Of a stretch of 64,000 nucleotides of DNA, positions 24,116 to 36,213 are shown piece by piece (positions within the stretch are counted from its first letter, which is position 1; the number at the start of each line of letters is the position of its first letter). The notes beneath the pieces are model-generated. The model saw only the letters and a program-made list of their open reading frames with translations, made no database searches and was not told where the DNA came from. Both the position numbers and the translations under genes were made by a program. Source of the stretch: Cryptomeria japonica (Eukaryota > Streptophyta > Pinopsida > Cupressales > Cupressaceae); NCBI RefSeq assembly GCF_030272615.1, contig NW_026729142.1:112732-176731 (forward strand). Direction: 5' to 3'.

Positions 24116-25588
24116 GTTTGGAGGCACAACAAGGTTTCAAGATGCAAGTCCTGATTCTGGAGCCGATAGCGTCAAAATTTAATTTTGATGCACATCAGGC
24201 TCTTAGAACCTTGTTTTGGAGCTTATGCCTCAAAATCTTCGGTATCGAAGCATCAAAATTGGTTTTTGAAGGCACAACAAGCTTTGAAGATGCAAGTCCC
24301 TAGTTTGGAGCCTGTAAAGTCAAAACATGATTTTGATGCACATCGTGTTCTTAGAACCTCTTTTTGGAGCGTGTGGCTCGAAAGATCCAGTTTCAAAACA
24401 TCAAAATCAATGTTTAAAGTCACAGCAAGGTTTCAAGACGCAAGTCCCAATTCTCTAGCGGATAGCGTCAAAACACGATTTTGACAAACATGGTGTTCTT
24501 ATAACCTCATTTCGGAGGTTGTGCCTCAAAAGCCTCGTTTTTGCAGCATAAAAATTAGTGTTTGGAGGTAGAACAAGGTTTCAAGACAAAAGTCCCAATT
24601 CAAGAGTCGGTAGTGTCAAAACGCAATTTTGATGTACATCATGCTCTTAGAACCTCATTTCTGAGCTTGTGGCTTGAAAGCCTTGATTTTGCAACATAGA
24701 AATCATTGTTTCGAGGCACAACATGGTTTCAAGATGCAAATCCTGATTCTCGTACTCGTAGCATCAAAATTTGATTTTGATGCACATCGTTCTCTTAGAT
24801 CCTTGTTTCAAAGGTTGCAACTTGAACGCCCCGGTTTCAAAACATCAAAATTGGTGTTTGGAGGCACAAGAAGGTTTCAAGATGCAAGTCCCGATTCCAG
24901 AGCCGGTAGTGTCAAAATACGATTTTGAAGCACATTGTGCTCTTAGAACCTTATTTCGGAGCTTGTCCCCAAAAAGCCCCGGTTTGAGAGCATCAAAATT
25001 GGTGTTTGGAGGCACAAGGTTGCAAGACGCAAGTCATGATTTCAGAGCTAGTATCGTCAAAACGTCATTTTGATGCACATGGTGCTCTTAGAGCCTTGTT
25101 TGCGGAGCGTATGCCTCGAAAGCCCCAATTTTGAAAATCGAAATCAGTGTTTGGAGGCACAACAATGTTTCAAGAAGCAAGTCCCTTTTCCGGAGCCTGT
25201 AGTGTCAAAATTCCATTTTGACGCACATCATTCTCTTAGAAATTCATTTCGGAGCATGTGCCTCGAAAGACCCATTTTTGGAGCATCAAAATGAATGTTT
25301 GTAAGCACAAGAAGATTTCAAGATGCAAGTCCCGATTCTAGAGTCAATAGCGTCAAAATCTGATTTTGGCACAGATCGTGCTCTTAGAACCTCATTGCGT
25401 AGCTTGTGCCTCAAAATCCCCAGTTTTGGAGCTTCAAAATCAGTTTTTTTTTCACTACAAGGTTTCAAGATGCAAGCCATTCTAGAGCCAGTAGCATCAA
25501 AATTCAATTTTGATGCACATTGTGCTCTTAGAACCCTGTTTTAGAAATTGTGCCTCAAAAGCCCCAGTTTTGGAGCATCAAAATCGAT
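24116..25588 (+). repeat. complete 10-monomer HOR unit (reference example)
   Basis: This unit was cut at the conserved monomer start: a 24,116-24,263; b 24,264-24,411; c 24,412-24,559; d 24,560-24,707; h 24,708-24,855; i 24,856-25,003; j 25,004-25,148; e 25,149-25,296; f 25,297-25,444; g 25,445-25,588. Eight monomers are exactly 148 bp; j is 145 and g is 144 (a small deletion at GCAAGCCATTCTAG). The next a monomer starts at 25,589, giving a 1,473-bp period. The following unit, 25,589-26,966, has the same order but is 1,378 bp because j is truncated and others carry small deletions. The copy of this unit is at 55,921-57,397. Confidence 0.88.
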
Positions 25589-26182
25589 GTTTGAAGTCAC
25601 AACAAGGTTTCAAGATGCAAGTCTTGATTCTGGAGCCAGCAGCGTCAAAATTTGATTTTGATGCACATCGTACTCTTAGAACCTTGTTTTGGAGCTTATG
25701 CCTAAGAAGCTTTAGTTTGAAAGCATCAAAATTGGTGTTTGGAGGCACAACAAGCTTTCAAGATGCAATTCCCTATTCCGGAGCCTGTAGTGTCAAAACA
25801 TGATTTTGATGCACATCATGGTTTTAGAACCTTGTTTCAGAGCGTGTGGCTCGAAAGCTCCAGTTTCAAAACATCAAAACCAATGTTTAAAGGAACAACA
25901 AGGTTTCTAGACACAAGTCCCAATTCTCAAGATGATAGCATCAAAACACTATTTTGACAAACATGGTGTTCTTAGAACCTCATTTCGGAGGTTGTGCCTC
26001 AAATACCTCATTTTTGGAGCATAAAAATTAGTTTTTGGAGGCACAAAAAAGGTTTCGAGACACAAGTCAGAATTCCAGAGTTGGTAGCGTCAAAATGCAA
26101 TTTTTGATGTACATTGTGCTCTCAGAACCTCATTTCGGCGCTTGTGCCTTGAAAGCCCTGATTTTGGAACATGAAAACCAAT

Positions 26183-26531
26183 GTTTGGAGGCACAACAAG
26201 ATTTCAAGATGCAAGTCCCTATTCCCATACTGCTAGCATCAAAATTCAATTTTGATGCACATCGTTCTGTTAAAACCATGTTTCGAAGCTTGTACCTTGA
26301 ACGCCCCGGTTTCGAAACTTCAAAATTGGTGTTTGGAGGCACAACAAGGTTTCAAGATGCAAGTCCCGATTCCAGAGCCGGTTGTGTCAAAATAAGATTT
26401 TGAAGCACACTATGCTCTTAGAACCTTATTTCGGAGCTAGTCCCTCAAAAGCTCCGGTTTGAGAGTATCAAAATTAGTGTTTGGAGGCACAAGGTGTTCA
26501 AAAGCCCCAATTTTGAAACATCGAAATCAGT
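26183..26531 (+). repeat. h-i-j cassette with truncated j
   Basis: The h monomer starts at 26,183, i follows, and j is reduced to about 50 bp (GGCACAAGGTGTTCAAAAGC). It lies between d and e monomers inside the second 10-mer unit. The copy is at about 57,990-58,345. Confidence 0.77.
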
Positions 26532-29027
26532 GTTTGGAGGCACAACAAGGTTTCAAGAAGCAAGTCCCTTTTCCGGAGCCTTTAGTGTCAAAATTCCATT
26601 TTGACGCACATCATTATCTTAGAAGCTCATTTCGTAGCCAAGAAAGATCCAGTTTTGGATCATCAAAATAAATGTTCGGAGGCACAACAAGGTTTCAAGA
26701 TGCAAGTCTTGATTCTAGAGTCAATTGCGTCAAAATCTGATTTTGGCTCACATCGTGCTCTTAGAACTCATTTCAAAGCTTGTGCCCGGAAAGTGTCAAT
26801 TTCAAAGCATCAAAATCAGTGTTTTTTGGCACAACAAGGTTTCAAGATGCGCCCCGATTCTAGAGCCAGTAGCATTGAAATTCAATTTTGATGCACATTG
26901 TGCTTTTAGAACCCTATTTTAGAAATTGTACCTCAAAAGCCCCAGTTTTGGAACATCAAAATCGATGTTTGGAGGCACAACAAGGTTTCAAGATGCAATT
27001 CTTGATTCTAGAGCCAGTAGCATGAAAATTTGATTTTGACGCATATCATGCCCTTAGAACCTTGTTTTGGAGCTTATGCCTCAAAATATTTGGTTTCCAA
27101 TCATCAAAATTGGTCTTTGGAGGCACAACAAGCTTTCAAGATGCAAGTCCCTATTCCGGAGCCTATAGTGTCAAAACATGATTTTGATGCACATTGTGTT
27201 GTTAGAACCCTGTTTCGAAACGTGTGGCTCGAAAGCTCCAGTTTCAAAACATCAAAATCAATTTTTAAAGGCACAACAAGGTTTCTAGACACAAATCTCG
27301 ATTCTCAAGCTGTTACCGTCAAAACACAATTTTGACAAACATGGTGTTCTTAGAACCTCATTTCAGAGGTTGTGCCTCAAAAGCCTCATTTTTGGAGCAT
27401 AAAAATTAGTGTTTGGAGGCACAGCAAGGTTTCAAGACACAAGTCCCAATTCCAGAGTTGGTAGCATCAAAACACAATTTTGATGTACATCGTGCTCTTA
27501 GCTCATTTCGGAGCTTGTGCCTTGAAAGCCCTAATTTTGGAACATGAAAATGAGTGTTTGGAAACACAACAAGGTTTCAAGAAGCAAGTCCTGATTCTAG
27601 AGTCAATAGTGTCAAAATCTGATATTGGCACACATCGTGCTCTTAGAACCTCATTTCAAAGCCCCCATTCTGGAGCCAGTAGTATCAAAATTAAATTTTG
27701 ATGCACATTGTGCTCTTTGAACCCTGATTTAGAAATTGTGCCTCAAAAGCCCTAGTTTTGGAGCATCAAAATTAATGTTTGGAAGCACAACAATGTTTCA
27801 GGATGCAAGTCCTGATTCAGGAGCTGGTAGCGCCAAAATTTGCTTTTGAAGCACATGATGCTCTTAGAACCTTATTTTGGAGCTTATGCCTCAAAATCTT
27901 AGAACACGATTTTCACAAACATGGTATTCTTAGAACCTCATTTCGGAGGTTGTGACTAAAAAGCCTCCTTTTTGGAGCATAAAAATTAGTGTTTGGAGGC
28001 ACAACAAGGTTTCAAGACACAAATCCCAATTCTAGAGTCGATAGCATCAAAATGCAATTTTGAAGTACATTGTGGTCTTAGAACCTCATTCCAGAGCTTG
28101 TGCCTTGAAAGCCCTGATTTTGGAACATAAAATCAGTGTTTGGAGGCACAACAAGGTTTCAAGACACAAGTCCCAATTCCAGAGTCAGTAGCGTCAAAAC
28201 GCAATTTTGATGTACATCGTGCTCTTAAAACCTCATTTCAGAGCTTGTGCCTTGAAAGCCCTGATTTTGGAAAATCAAAATCAATGTTTTGAGACACAAC
28301 AAGGTTTCAAGAAGCAAGTCCCAATTCCAGAGCCTAATGCGTCAAAAATCCATTTTGATGCACATCATTCTCTTAGAAGCTCATTTCGGAGCTTGTGCCT
28401 TGAAAGACCCATCGTGAAAATCTGATTTTGGTGCACATCGTGCTCTTAGAATCTCATTTCGAAGCTTTTGCCTCGAAAGCCCTGGTTCTGGAGCATCAAA
28501 ATCATTGTTTTGAGGCACAACAAGGTTTCAAGATGCAAGACGCGATTCTAAAGCCAGTAGCATCAAAATTCAATTTTGATGCACATTGTGCTCTTAGAAC
28601 CCTGTTTTAGAAATTGTGCCTCAAAAGCCCTAGTTGTGGAGCATCAAAATTGATGTTTGGAGGCACAACAAGGTTTAAAGATGCAAGTCCTAATTGTGGA
28701 GCCGGTAGTGTCAAAGTTTGATTTTGATGCACATCGTACTCTTAAAACCTTGTTTTGGAGCTCATGCCTCAAAATCTTCGGTTTCGAAGCATCAAAATTG
28801 GTGTTTGAAGGCACAACAAGCTTTCAAGATGCAAGTCCCTATTCCAGAGCCTCTAGTGTCAAAACATGATTTTGATGCACATCGTGCTCTTAGAACCTCA
28901 TTTCGGAGCTTGTGGAACGAAAGCTCCAGTTTCAAAACATCAAAATCATGTTAAAAGGCACAACAAGGTTTCACGACAAAAGTCCCGATTCTCAAGCTAA
29001 TAGCGTCAAAACACGATTTTGACAAAC

Positions 29028-31620
29028 ATCAAAATCAATGTTTGGAGGCACAACAAGGTTTCAAAATCTGATTTTGGTGCACATCGTGCTCTTAAAACCT
29101 CATTTCGAAGCTTGTGCCTTAAAAGCCTCGGTTTCAGAGCATCAAAATTAGTGTTTTGCGGCACAACAAGGTTTCAAGATGCAAGCCTCGATTTTAGAGC
29201 TAGTAGCATCAAAATTCAATTTTGATGCAAATTGTGCTCTTAGAACCCTGGTTTAGAAATTGTGCTCTTAGAACAAGGTTTCAAGATGCAAGTCCTGATT
29301 CAGGAGCCGGTAGCATCAAAATTGGCGTGTGGAGGCACAACAAGCTTTCAAGACGCAAGTCCCTATTGTAGAGCCTGTAGTGTCAAAATGTGATTTTGAT
29401 TCACATCATGCTCTTAGAACCTCATTCTGGAGGTTGTGCCTCAAAAGCCTCATTTTTGGAGCATAAAAATTAGTGTTTGGAGGCACAACAAGGTTTCAAG
29501 AAACAAGTCCCAATTCAAAGTCCCAATTTTACATATTGTGCTCTTTGAACCCTATTTTAGATATTGTGCCTCGAAAGCCCCAACTTTGAAGCATCAAAAT
29601 CGATGTTTGGAGGGACAATAAGGTTTCAAGATGCAAGTCCTGATTCTTGAGCCGGTAGCATCAAAATTTCATTTTGATGCACATCATGCTCTTAGAACCT
29701 TGTTTTGGAGCTTATGCCTCAAAATCATCAATTTTGAAGCATCAAAATTGCTATATGGAGGCACAACAACCTTTCAAAACGCAAGTCCCTATTCCGGAGG
29801 CCGCCGTGGCAAAACGTGATTTTGATGCACATTGTGCTCTTAGAACCTCGTTTCAGAGCATGTGGCTTGAAAGCTTCAGTTTTGAAACATCAAAATCAAT
29901 GTTTAAAGGCACAACAAGGTTTCAAGATACAAGTCCCGCTTCTCAAGCTAATAGTGTCAAAACATGATTTTGACAAACATGGTGTTTCTAGAACCTCATT
30001 TTGGAGATTGTGCCTCAAAAGTCTCCTTTTTGGAGCATAAAAATCAGTGTTTGGAGGCACGACAAGGTTTCAAGACACAAGTCCCAATTCCAGAGTTTGG
30101 AGGCACAACAAGGTTTCAAGAAGCGAGTCGCTATTCTGGAGCCTGTAGCGTCAAAATTTCATTTTGACGCACATCATTCTCTTAGAAGCTCATTTCGGAG
30201 CTTGTGCCTCAAAAGAGCAAGTTTTGGAGCGTCAAAATCAACGTTTGGAGGCACAACAAGGTTTCAAGATGCAAGTCCCGATTCTAGAGTCAATAGCATC
30301 AAAATCTGATTTTGGCGTACATCATGCTTTTAAAACCTCATTCCGAAGCTTGTGCCTCAAAAGCACAAGTTTCAGAGAATCAAAATCAGTGTTTTGAGGC
30401 ACAACAAGGTTTCAAGATGCAAGCCCTGATTCTAGAGCTAGTAGCATCAAAATTCAATTTTGATGAACATTGTGATCTTAGAACCCTGTTTTAGAAATTG
30501 TGCCTCAAAAGCCCTAGTTTTGGAGCATCAAAATCGATGTTTGGAGGCACAACAAGGTCTCAAGATGCAAGTCCTGATTCTGGAACAAGTAGCGTCAAAA
30601 TTTGATTTTGATACACATGGTGCTCTTAGAACCTTGTTTTGGAGTTTATGCGTCAAAATCGTTGATTTCGTAGCATCAAAATTGGTGTTAGGAAGCAGAA
30701 CAAGCTTTCAAAACGCAAGTCCCTATTCTAGAGCCTGTAATGTCAAAGCGTTATTTTGATGCACATTGTGCTCTTCGAACTTCGTTTTCAAAATCATTGT
30801 TTTGAGGCACAACAAGGTTTCAAGATGCAAGACCCTATTCTAGAGCCAGTAGCATCAAAATTCAATTTTGATGCATATTGTGCTCTTAGAACCCTGCTTT
30901 AGAAATTGTGCTTCAAAAGCCCCAGTTTTGGAGCATCAAAATCGATATTTGGAGGCAAATCAACCTTTCAAGATGCAAGTCCCTATTCCGAAGCTTGTAG
31001 TGTCAAAACGTGATTTTGGAGCGTGTGACTCGAAAGCTCCAGTTTCAAAATATCAAAATCAATGTTTAAAGGCACAACAAGGTTTCGAGAGACAAGTATC
31101 GATTCTCAAGCTGATAGCATCAAAACATGATTTTGACAAACATGGTGTTCTTAGAACCTCATTTCGGAGGTTGTGCCTCAAAAGCCTCATTTTAGGAGAA
31201 TAAAATTTAGTGTTTGGAGGCACAACAAGGTTTCAAGACACAAGTCCCAATTCCAGAGTCGGTAGCATCAAAATGCAATTTTGAAGTACATCGTGCTCTT
31301 AGAACCTCATTTCGGAGCTTGTAGTGTCAAAATTTGATTTTGATGCACATAGTTCTCTTAGAACCTTGTTTCGAAGCTTGCACCTCGAATGCCTTAGTGT
31401 CGCAATATAAAAATTGGTGTTTGGAGGCACAACAAGGTTTGGAGATGCAAGTCCCGATCCCAGAGCCGGTAGTGTCAAAATGCGATTTTGAAGCACATTG
31501 TTCTCTTAGAACCTTATTTAGAAGCTTGTCCCTCAAAAGCCCCGGTTTGAGAGCATCAAAATTGGTATTTGGAGGCACAAGGTTGCAAGACGCAATTCGC
31601 GATAGCCGGTAGCATCAAAA
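29028..31620 (+). repeat. duplication block C, copy 1
   Basis: The sequence recurs at 42,914-45,697 with offsets 13,886, then 13,967, then 14,092 (from about 29,630) and 14,077 (from about 30,170). The steps reflect net losses of about 81 and 125 bp in copy 1 (near 29,300 and 29,540) and 15 bp in copy 2 (at 44,240). The left edge is a join of a c monomer (GATTTTGACAAACAT) to a CATCAAAATCAATGTTTGG monomer boundary. A third partial copy begins at about 63,531. The block ends in h-i-j monomers (about 31,325-31,612). Confidence 0.86.
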
Positions 31621-33348
31621 TCAGTGTTTGGAGGCACAACAAGTTTAAAGAAGCAAATCCCTATTCCGAAGCCTGTAGAGTTAAAATTCCATTTTGACGC
31701 ACACATCATTCTCTTAGAAGCTCATTTCTGAGCTTGTGCCTCAAAAGACATAGTTTTGGAGCATCAAAATCAATATTTGGAGGCACAACAAAGTTTCAAG
31801 ATGCAAGTCCCGATTCTAGAGTCAATAGCGTCAAAATCAAATTTTGATGCACATCGTGTTCTTAGAACCTCATTTCGAAGCTTGTGCCTTGAAAGCCCCA
31901 GTTTCGGAGCATCAAAATCAATGTTTTGAGGCAAAACAAGGTTTCAAGATCCAAGCCCCGATTCTTGAGCCAATAGCATCAAAATTCAATTTTGATTCAC
32001 ATTGTGCTCTTAGAACCCTGTGTTATAAATTGTGTCTCAAAAGCCCCAATTTTGGAGCATCAAAATCAATCTTAGGAGGCACAGCAAGGTTTGAAGATGC
32101 AAGTCTTGATTCTGGAGCCGGTAGCGTCAAAAATTGATTTTGACGCACATCGTGCTTTTACAACCTTGTTTTGGAGCTTATGCCTAAAAATCTTAGGTTT
32201 CAAAACATCAAAATTGGTGTTTGGAAGCACAACAAGCTTTCAAGATGCAAGTCCCTATTCCGGAGGTTATAGTGTCAAAACGTTATTTTGAAGCACATCA
32301 TGCTCTTAGAACCTCATTTCGAAGCGTGTGGCTCGAAAGCTCTAGTTTCAAAACATCAAAATCAATGTTTAAAGGCACAACAAGGTTTCAAGACACAAGT
32401 CCCGATTCTCAAGTTGATAGCGTCAAAAAATGATTTTGACAAACATGGTGTTCTTAGAAACTCATTCAGGAGGTTGTGCCTCAAAAGCCTCATTTTTGGA
32501 ACATAAAAATTAGTGTTTGGAGGCGCAACAAGGTTTCAAGACACAAGTCCCAACTCCAGAGTCGGTAGTGTCAAAATACAATTTTAATGTACACCATGCT
32601 CTTAGAACCTCATTTCGGAGCTTGTGCCTTGAAAGCATTGATTTTGGAACATAAAAAAGTGTTTGGAGGCACAACAAGGTATCAAGAAGCAAGTCCCTAT
32701 TCCGGATCCTGTAGCGTTAAAATTCTATTTTGACGCACATCAATCTCTTAGAAGCTCATTTCGGAGCTTGTGCCTCGAAAGGCCCACTTTTGGAGCGTCA
32801 AAATGAATGTTTCGAGGCAGAAAAAGGTTTCAATATGCAAGTCTCAATTCCAGAGCCAGTAGTATCAAAATGAGATTTTGAAGCAAATTGTGCTCTGAGA
32901 ACCTTATTTAGGAGCTTGTCCCTCGAAAGCCCCAGTTTGGGAACATCAAAATTGGTGTTTGGAGGCACGAGGTTGCGAGAAGCAAGTCGCGATTTCGGAC
33001 CTGGTAGCGTCAAAATGTGATTTTAAGGCACACGGTGCTCTTAGAGCATCGTTTGCGGAGCTTGCGCCTCGAAAGCCCCAATTTTGAAACATCAAAATCA
33101 ATGTTTGGAGGCACAACAAGGTTTCAAGATGCAAGTCCCCATTCTAGAGTCAATAGCGTCAAAATCTGATTTTGGTGCAAATCGTGCTCTTAGAACCTCA
33201 TTTCGAAGCTTGTGCCTCGAAAGACCCAGTTTCGGAGCATCAAAATCAGTGTTTTTTAGCACAACAAGGTTTGAAGATACAAGCCCCGATTCTAGAGCCA
33301 GTAGCATCAAAATTCTATTTTGATGCACATTGTGCTCGTAGAACCCTG

Positions 33349-34337
33349 TTTTAGAAATTGTGCCTCAAAAGCCCCAGTTTTGGAGCATCAAAATTGATGT
33401 TTGCAGCCACAACAAGGTTTCAAGATGCAAGTCCTGATTCTAGAGCCGGTAGCATCAAAATTTGATTTTGACGCACGTCATGCTCTTAGAACCTTGTTTT
33501 GGAGCTTATGCCTCAAAATATTTGGTTTCGCAGCATCAAAATTGGTGTTTGGAGGCACAACAAGCTTTCAAGAATTCTGGACCCTATATTGTCAAAACGT
33601 GATTTTGATGCACATCATGCTCTTAGAACCTCGTTTTGGAGCATGTGGCTCGAAAGCTCCATGTTCAAAACATCAAAATTAATATTTAAATGCACAACAA
33701 GGTTTGAAGACACAAGTCCTGATTCTCAAGTTGATAGCGTCAAAACACAATTTTGACAAACAAGGTGTTCTTAGAACCTCATTTCGGAGGTTGTGCCTCA
33801 AAAGCCTCATTTTTGGAGCATAAAAATTAGTGTTTGGAGAGGCACAACAAGGTTAAAAGGCGCAAGTCCCAATTCCAAAGTTGGTAGCGTCAAAACAGAA
33901 TTTAGATGTACATCGTGCTCTTAAAGCCTCATTTTGGAGCTTGTCCCTTGAAAGCCTTGATTTTGGAACATCAAAGTCAGCGTTTGGAGGCACGACAAGG
34001 TTTCAAGTAGCAAGTCCCTATTCTGGAGCCGGCAGCATAAACATTTAGACTCACATCATGCTTTAGAACCTTGTTTTGGAGCTTATGCCTCAAAACAAGT
34101 ACCAATTCTAGAGTCGGTAGCGTCAAAACGCAATTTTGATGTACATCATGCTCTTAGAACCTCATTTCCGAGCTTGTGCCTTGAAAGCCCTGGTTTTCGA
34201 ACAAAAAAATTAGTGTTTGGAGGCACACAAGAAGGTTTCAAGAAGCAAGTCCCTATTCCGGAGCCTCTAGCGTCAAAATTTCATTTTGATGCATATTATT
34301 CTCTTAGAAGCTCATTTCGGAGCTTGTGCCTCAAAAG
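33349..34337 (+). repeat. 989-bp segment present three times
   Basis: The segment within block A is repeated at 37,950-38,938 (offset 4,601) and at 41,674-42,662 (offset 8,325). Shared idiosyncrasies include TTGGAGAGGCACAACAAGG with an extra GA, GGAGCCGGCAGCATAAACAT, and the truncated GCTTTAGAACC/GAGCC. The third copy is flanked by different sequence on both sides. Confidence 0.86.
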
Positions 34338-35046
34338 ACCCAGTTTTGGAGCATCAAAATCAATGTTTGAAGGCACAACAAGGTTTCTAGACAAAAGTCC
34401 TGATTCTCGAGCTGATAGCATCAAAAAATGATTTTGACAAACATGGTGTTCTTAGAACCTCATTTCGGAGGTTATGCCTCAAAAGCCTCATTTTTGGAGC
34501 ATAAAAATTAGTGCTTAGAGACACAACAAGGTTTCAAGACACAAGTCCCAATTCCAGAGTCGGTAGCATCAAAATACAATTTTGATGTACATCGTGCTCT
34601 TAGAACCTAATTTCGAAGCTTCTGCCTTGAAAGCCCTGATTTTGGAACATCAAAGTCAGTGTTTGGAGGCACAATAAGGTTTCAAGAAGCAAGTCCGTAT
34701 TCTAGAGCCAGTAGCGTCAAAATTTGATTTAGACGCACATCGTGCTCTTAGAACCTTGTTTTGGAGCTTATGCCTCAAAACAAGTCCCAATTCTAGAGTC
34801 GGTAGCGCCAATTCTAGAGTCGGTAGCGTAAAAACGCAATTTTGATGTACATCGTGCTCTTAGAACTTCATTTTGGAGCTTGTGCCTTGAAAGTCGTGGT
34901 TTTGGAACAAAAAAAGCAGTGTTTGGAGGCACACAAAAAGGTTTCAAGAAGCAAGTCCCTATTCCGGAGCCTCTAGCGTCAAAATTCCATTTTGACGCAT
35001 ATTATTCTCTTAGAAGCTCATTTCAAAGCTTGTGCGTCGAAAGCCC
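33955..35046 (+). repeat. local ~706-bp tandem sub-repeat with a/d fusion monomers
   Basis: Two rounds of a shortened unit occur at an offset of 706 bp (for example the CCTTGAAAG...AACAAAAAAA motif near 34,164 and 34,870). Each has an a monomer whose GCCTCAAAACAAGT fuses directly to a d monomer, so most of a, all of b and all of c are lost. Each also has a d monomer with GAACAAAAAAA in place of GGAACATCAAAATC. The same structure recurs at about 38,556-39,647, and a single round at about 42,280-42,660. Confidence 0.8.
34787..34828 (+). repeat. 21-bp perfect tandem duplication within a monomer
   Basis: CCAATTCTAGAGTCGGTAGC followed by G occurs twice back to back (34,787-34,807 and 34,808-34,828). 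The identical duplication is at 39,388-39,429 in block A copy 2, so it arose before the block duplication. Confidence 0.9.
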
Positions 35047-36213
35047 TGGTTTTGGAGCATCAAAATCATTGTTTTGAGGCACAACAAGGTTTCAAGACGC
35101 AAGTCCCGATTCTAGAGTCAATAGCGTCAAAATATGATTTTGGTGCACATCGTGCTCTTAGAACCTCATTTCGAAGCTTGTGCCTCGAAAGCCTCGGTTT
35201 TGGAGCATCAAAATCAGTGTTTTGAGGCACAAGAAGTTTGTAAGATGCAAGTCCTGATTCTAGAGCGGTTAGCATGCACATTGTGCTCTTAGAACATTAT
35301 TTTGAAGCTTATGCCTCAAAATCTTCGGTTTCGAAGCATCAAAATGTGTGTTTGGAGACACAACAAGCTTTCAAGACGTAAGTCCCTATTCCGGAGCTTG
35401 TAGTGTCAAAACATGATTTTGATGTACATCGTGCTCTTAGAACCTCATTTCGGAGCGTGTGGCTCGAAAGCTCTAGTTTCAAAACATCAAAATCAATGTT
35501 TAAAGGCTCAACAAGGTTTCAAGACACAAGTCCCGATTCTCAAGCTCATAGTGTCAAAACATGATTTTGACGAACATGGTGTTCTTAGAACCTCATTTAA
35601 GAGGTTATGCCTCAAAAGCCTCATTTTGGAGTGTAAAAATTAGTGTTTGCAGGCACAACAAGGTTTCAAGACACAAGTCCCTATTCCGGATCCTATAGAG
35701 TCAAAATTCCATTTTCACGCATGCACATCATTCTCTTAGAAGTTCATTTCGGAGGTTGTGCCTCGAAAGACCCAGTTTTGTAGCATCAAAATTAATGTTT
35801 CGAGGCACAACAAGGTTTGCAGATGCAAGCCCCGATTCTAGAGCCAGTAGCATCAAAATTCAATTTTCATGCACATTGTGCTGTTAGAACCCTGTTTTAG
35901 AAATTGTGCCTCAAAAGCCACAGTTTTGGAGCATCAAAACCGATGTTTGGAAGAACAAGTTTCAAGATGCAAGTCTTGAGCCCGAAGCATCAAAATTTGA
36001 TTTTGATGCACATCGTGTTCCTAGAATGTTTTGGAGCTTATGCCTCAAAATTTTCGGTTTCGAAACATCAAAATTGGTGTTTGGAGACACAACAATCTTT
36101 CAAGATGCAAATCCCTATTCCGGAGCCTGTAGTGTCAAAACGCAATTTTGATGTACATCATGCTCTTAGAACCTCATTTCGGAGCTAGTGCCTTTAAAGC
36201 ACTGATTTTGGAA
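35047..36213 (+). repeat. duplication block D, copy 1
   Basis: HOR array lying between the two A copies. From about 35,076 it matches 47,617 onward at an offset of 12,541 bp. The match runs on without a break through 36,213 into block A copy 2, as far as 37,433/49,974. It contains a collapsed dyad (GCATGC at 35,272-35,277), also present at 47,813-47,818. Confidence 0.87.
35272..35277. repeat. collapsed dyad scar GCATGC
   Basis: A g-type monomer would read a 23-bp dyad with arm tips GCA and TGC here; only GCATGC remains, a loss of 17 bases. The same scar is at 47,813-47,818, carried by duplication block D. Confidence 0.82.

Larger units (their letters stand above)
18545..29027 (+). repeat. 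duplication block B, copy 1
   Basis: This is a 10.5-kb stretch of HOR array whose sequence recurs at 50,524-62,526. Offsets between matching points are 31,979 (18,545 to about 20,180), 31,955, 31,947 (to about 22,523), 31,805 (from 22,666), 31,809-31,816 (about 25,590-28,165) and 33,497 (28,166 onward). Each step corresponds to an indel. A spot check of about 210 bp near 27,361 against 59,177 shows 3 mismatches. The left edge is a chimeric monomer: an f monomer runs to GAGTCAATAGCG and then jumps to TCAAAACATCAAAATCAATG of a b/c boundary. Confidence 0.88.
31613..35046 (+). repeat. duplication block A, copy 1
   Basis: This 3,434-bp block matches 36,214-39,647 at a constant offset of 4,601 bp. 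Its first 1,220 bp also match 48,755-49,974 (offset 17,142). A stretch of about 300 bp compared directly (34,441-34,740 against 39,042-39,341) shows no difference; elsewhere only scattered substitutions are seen. The block contains an i-j pair at 32,819-33,112 without h, and a local repeat of about 706 bp. The left edge is an out-of-register join at CATCAAAAT. Confidence 0.9.
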
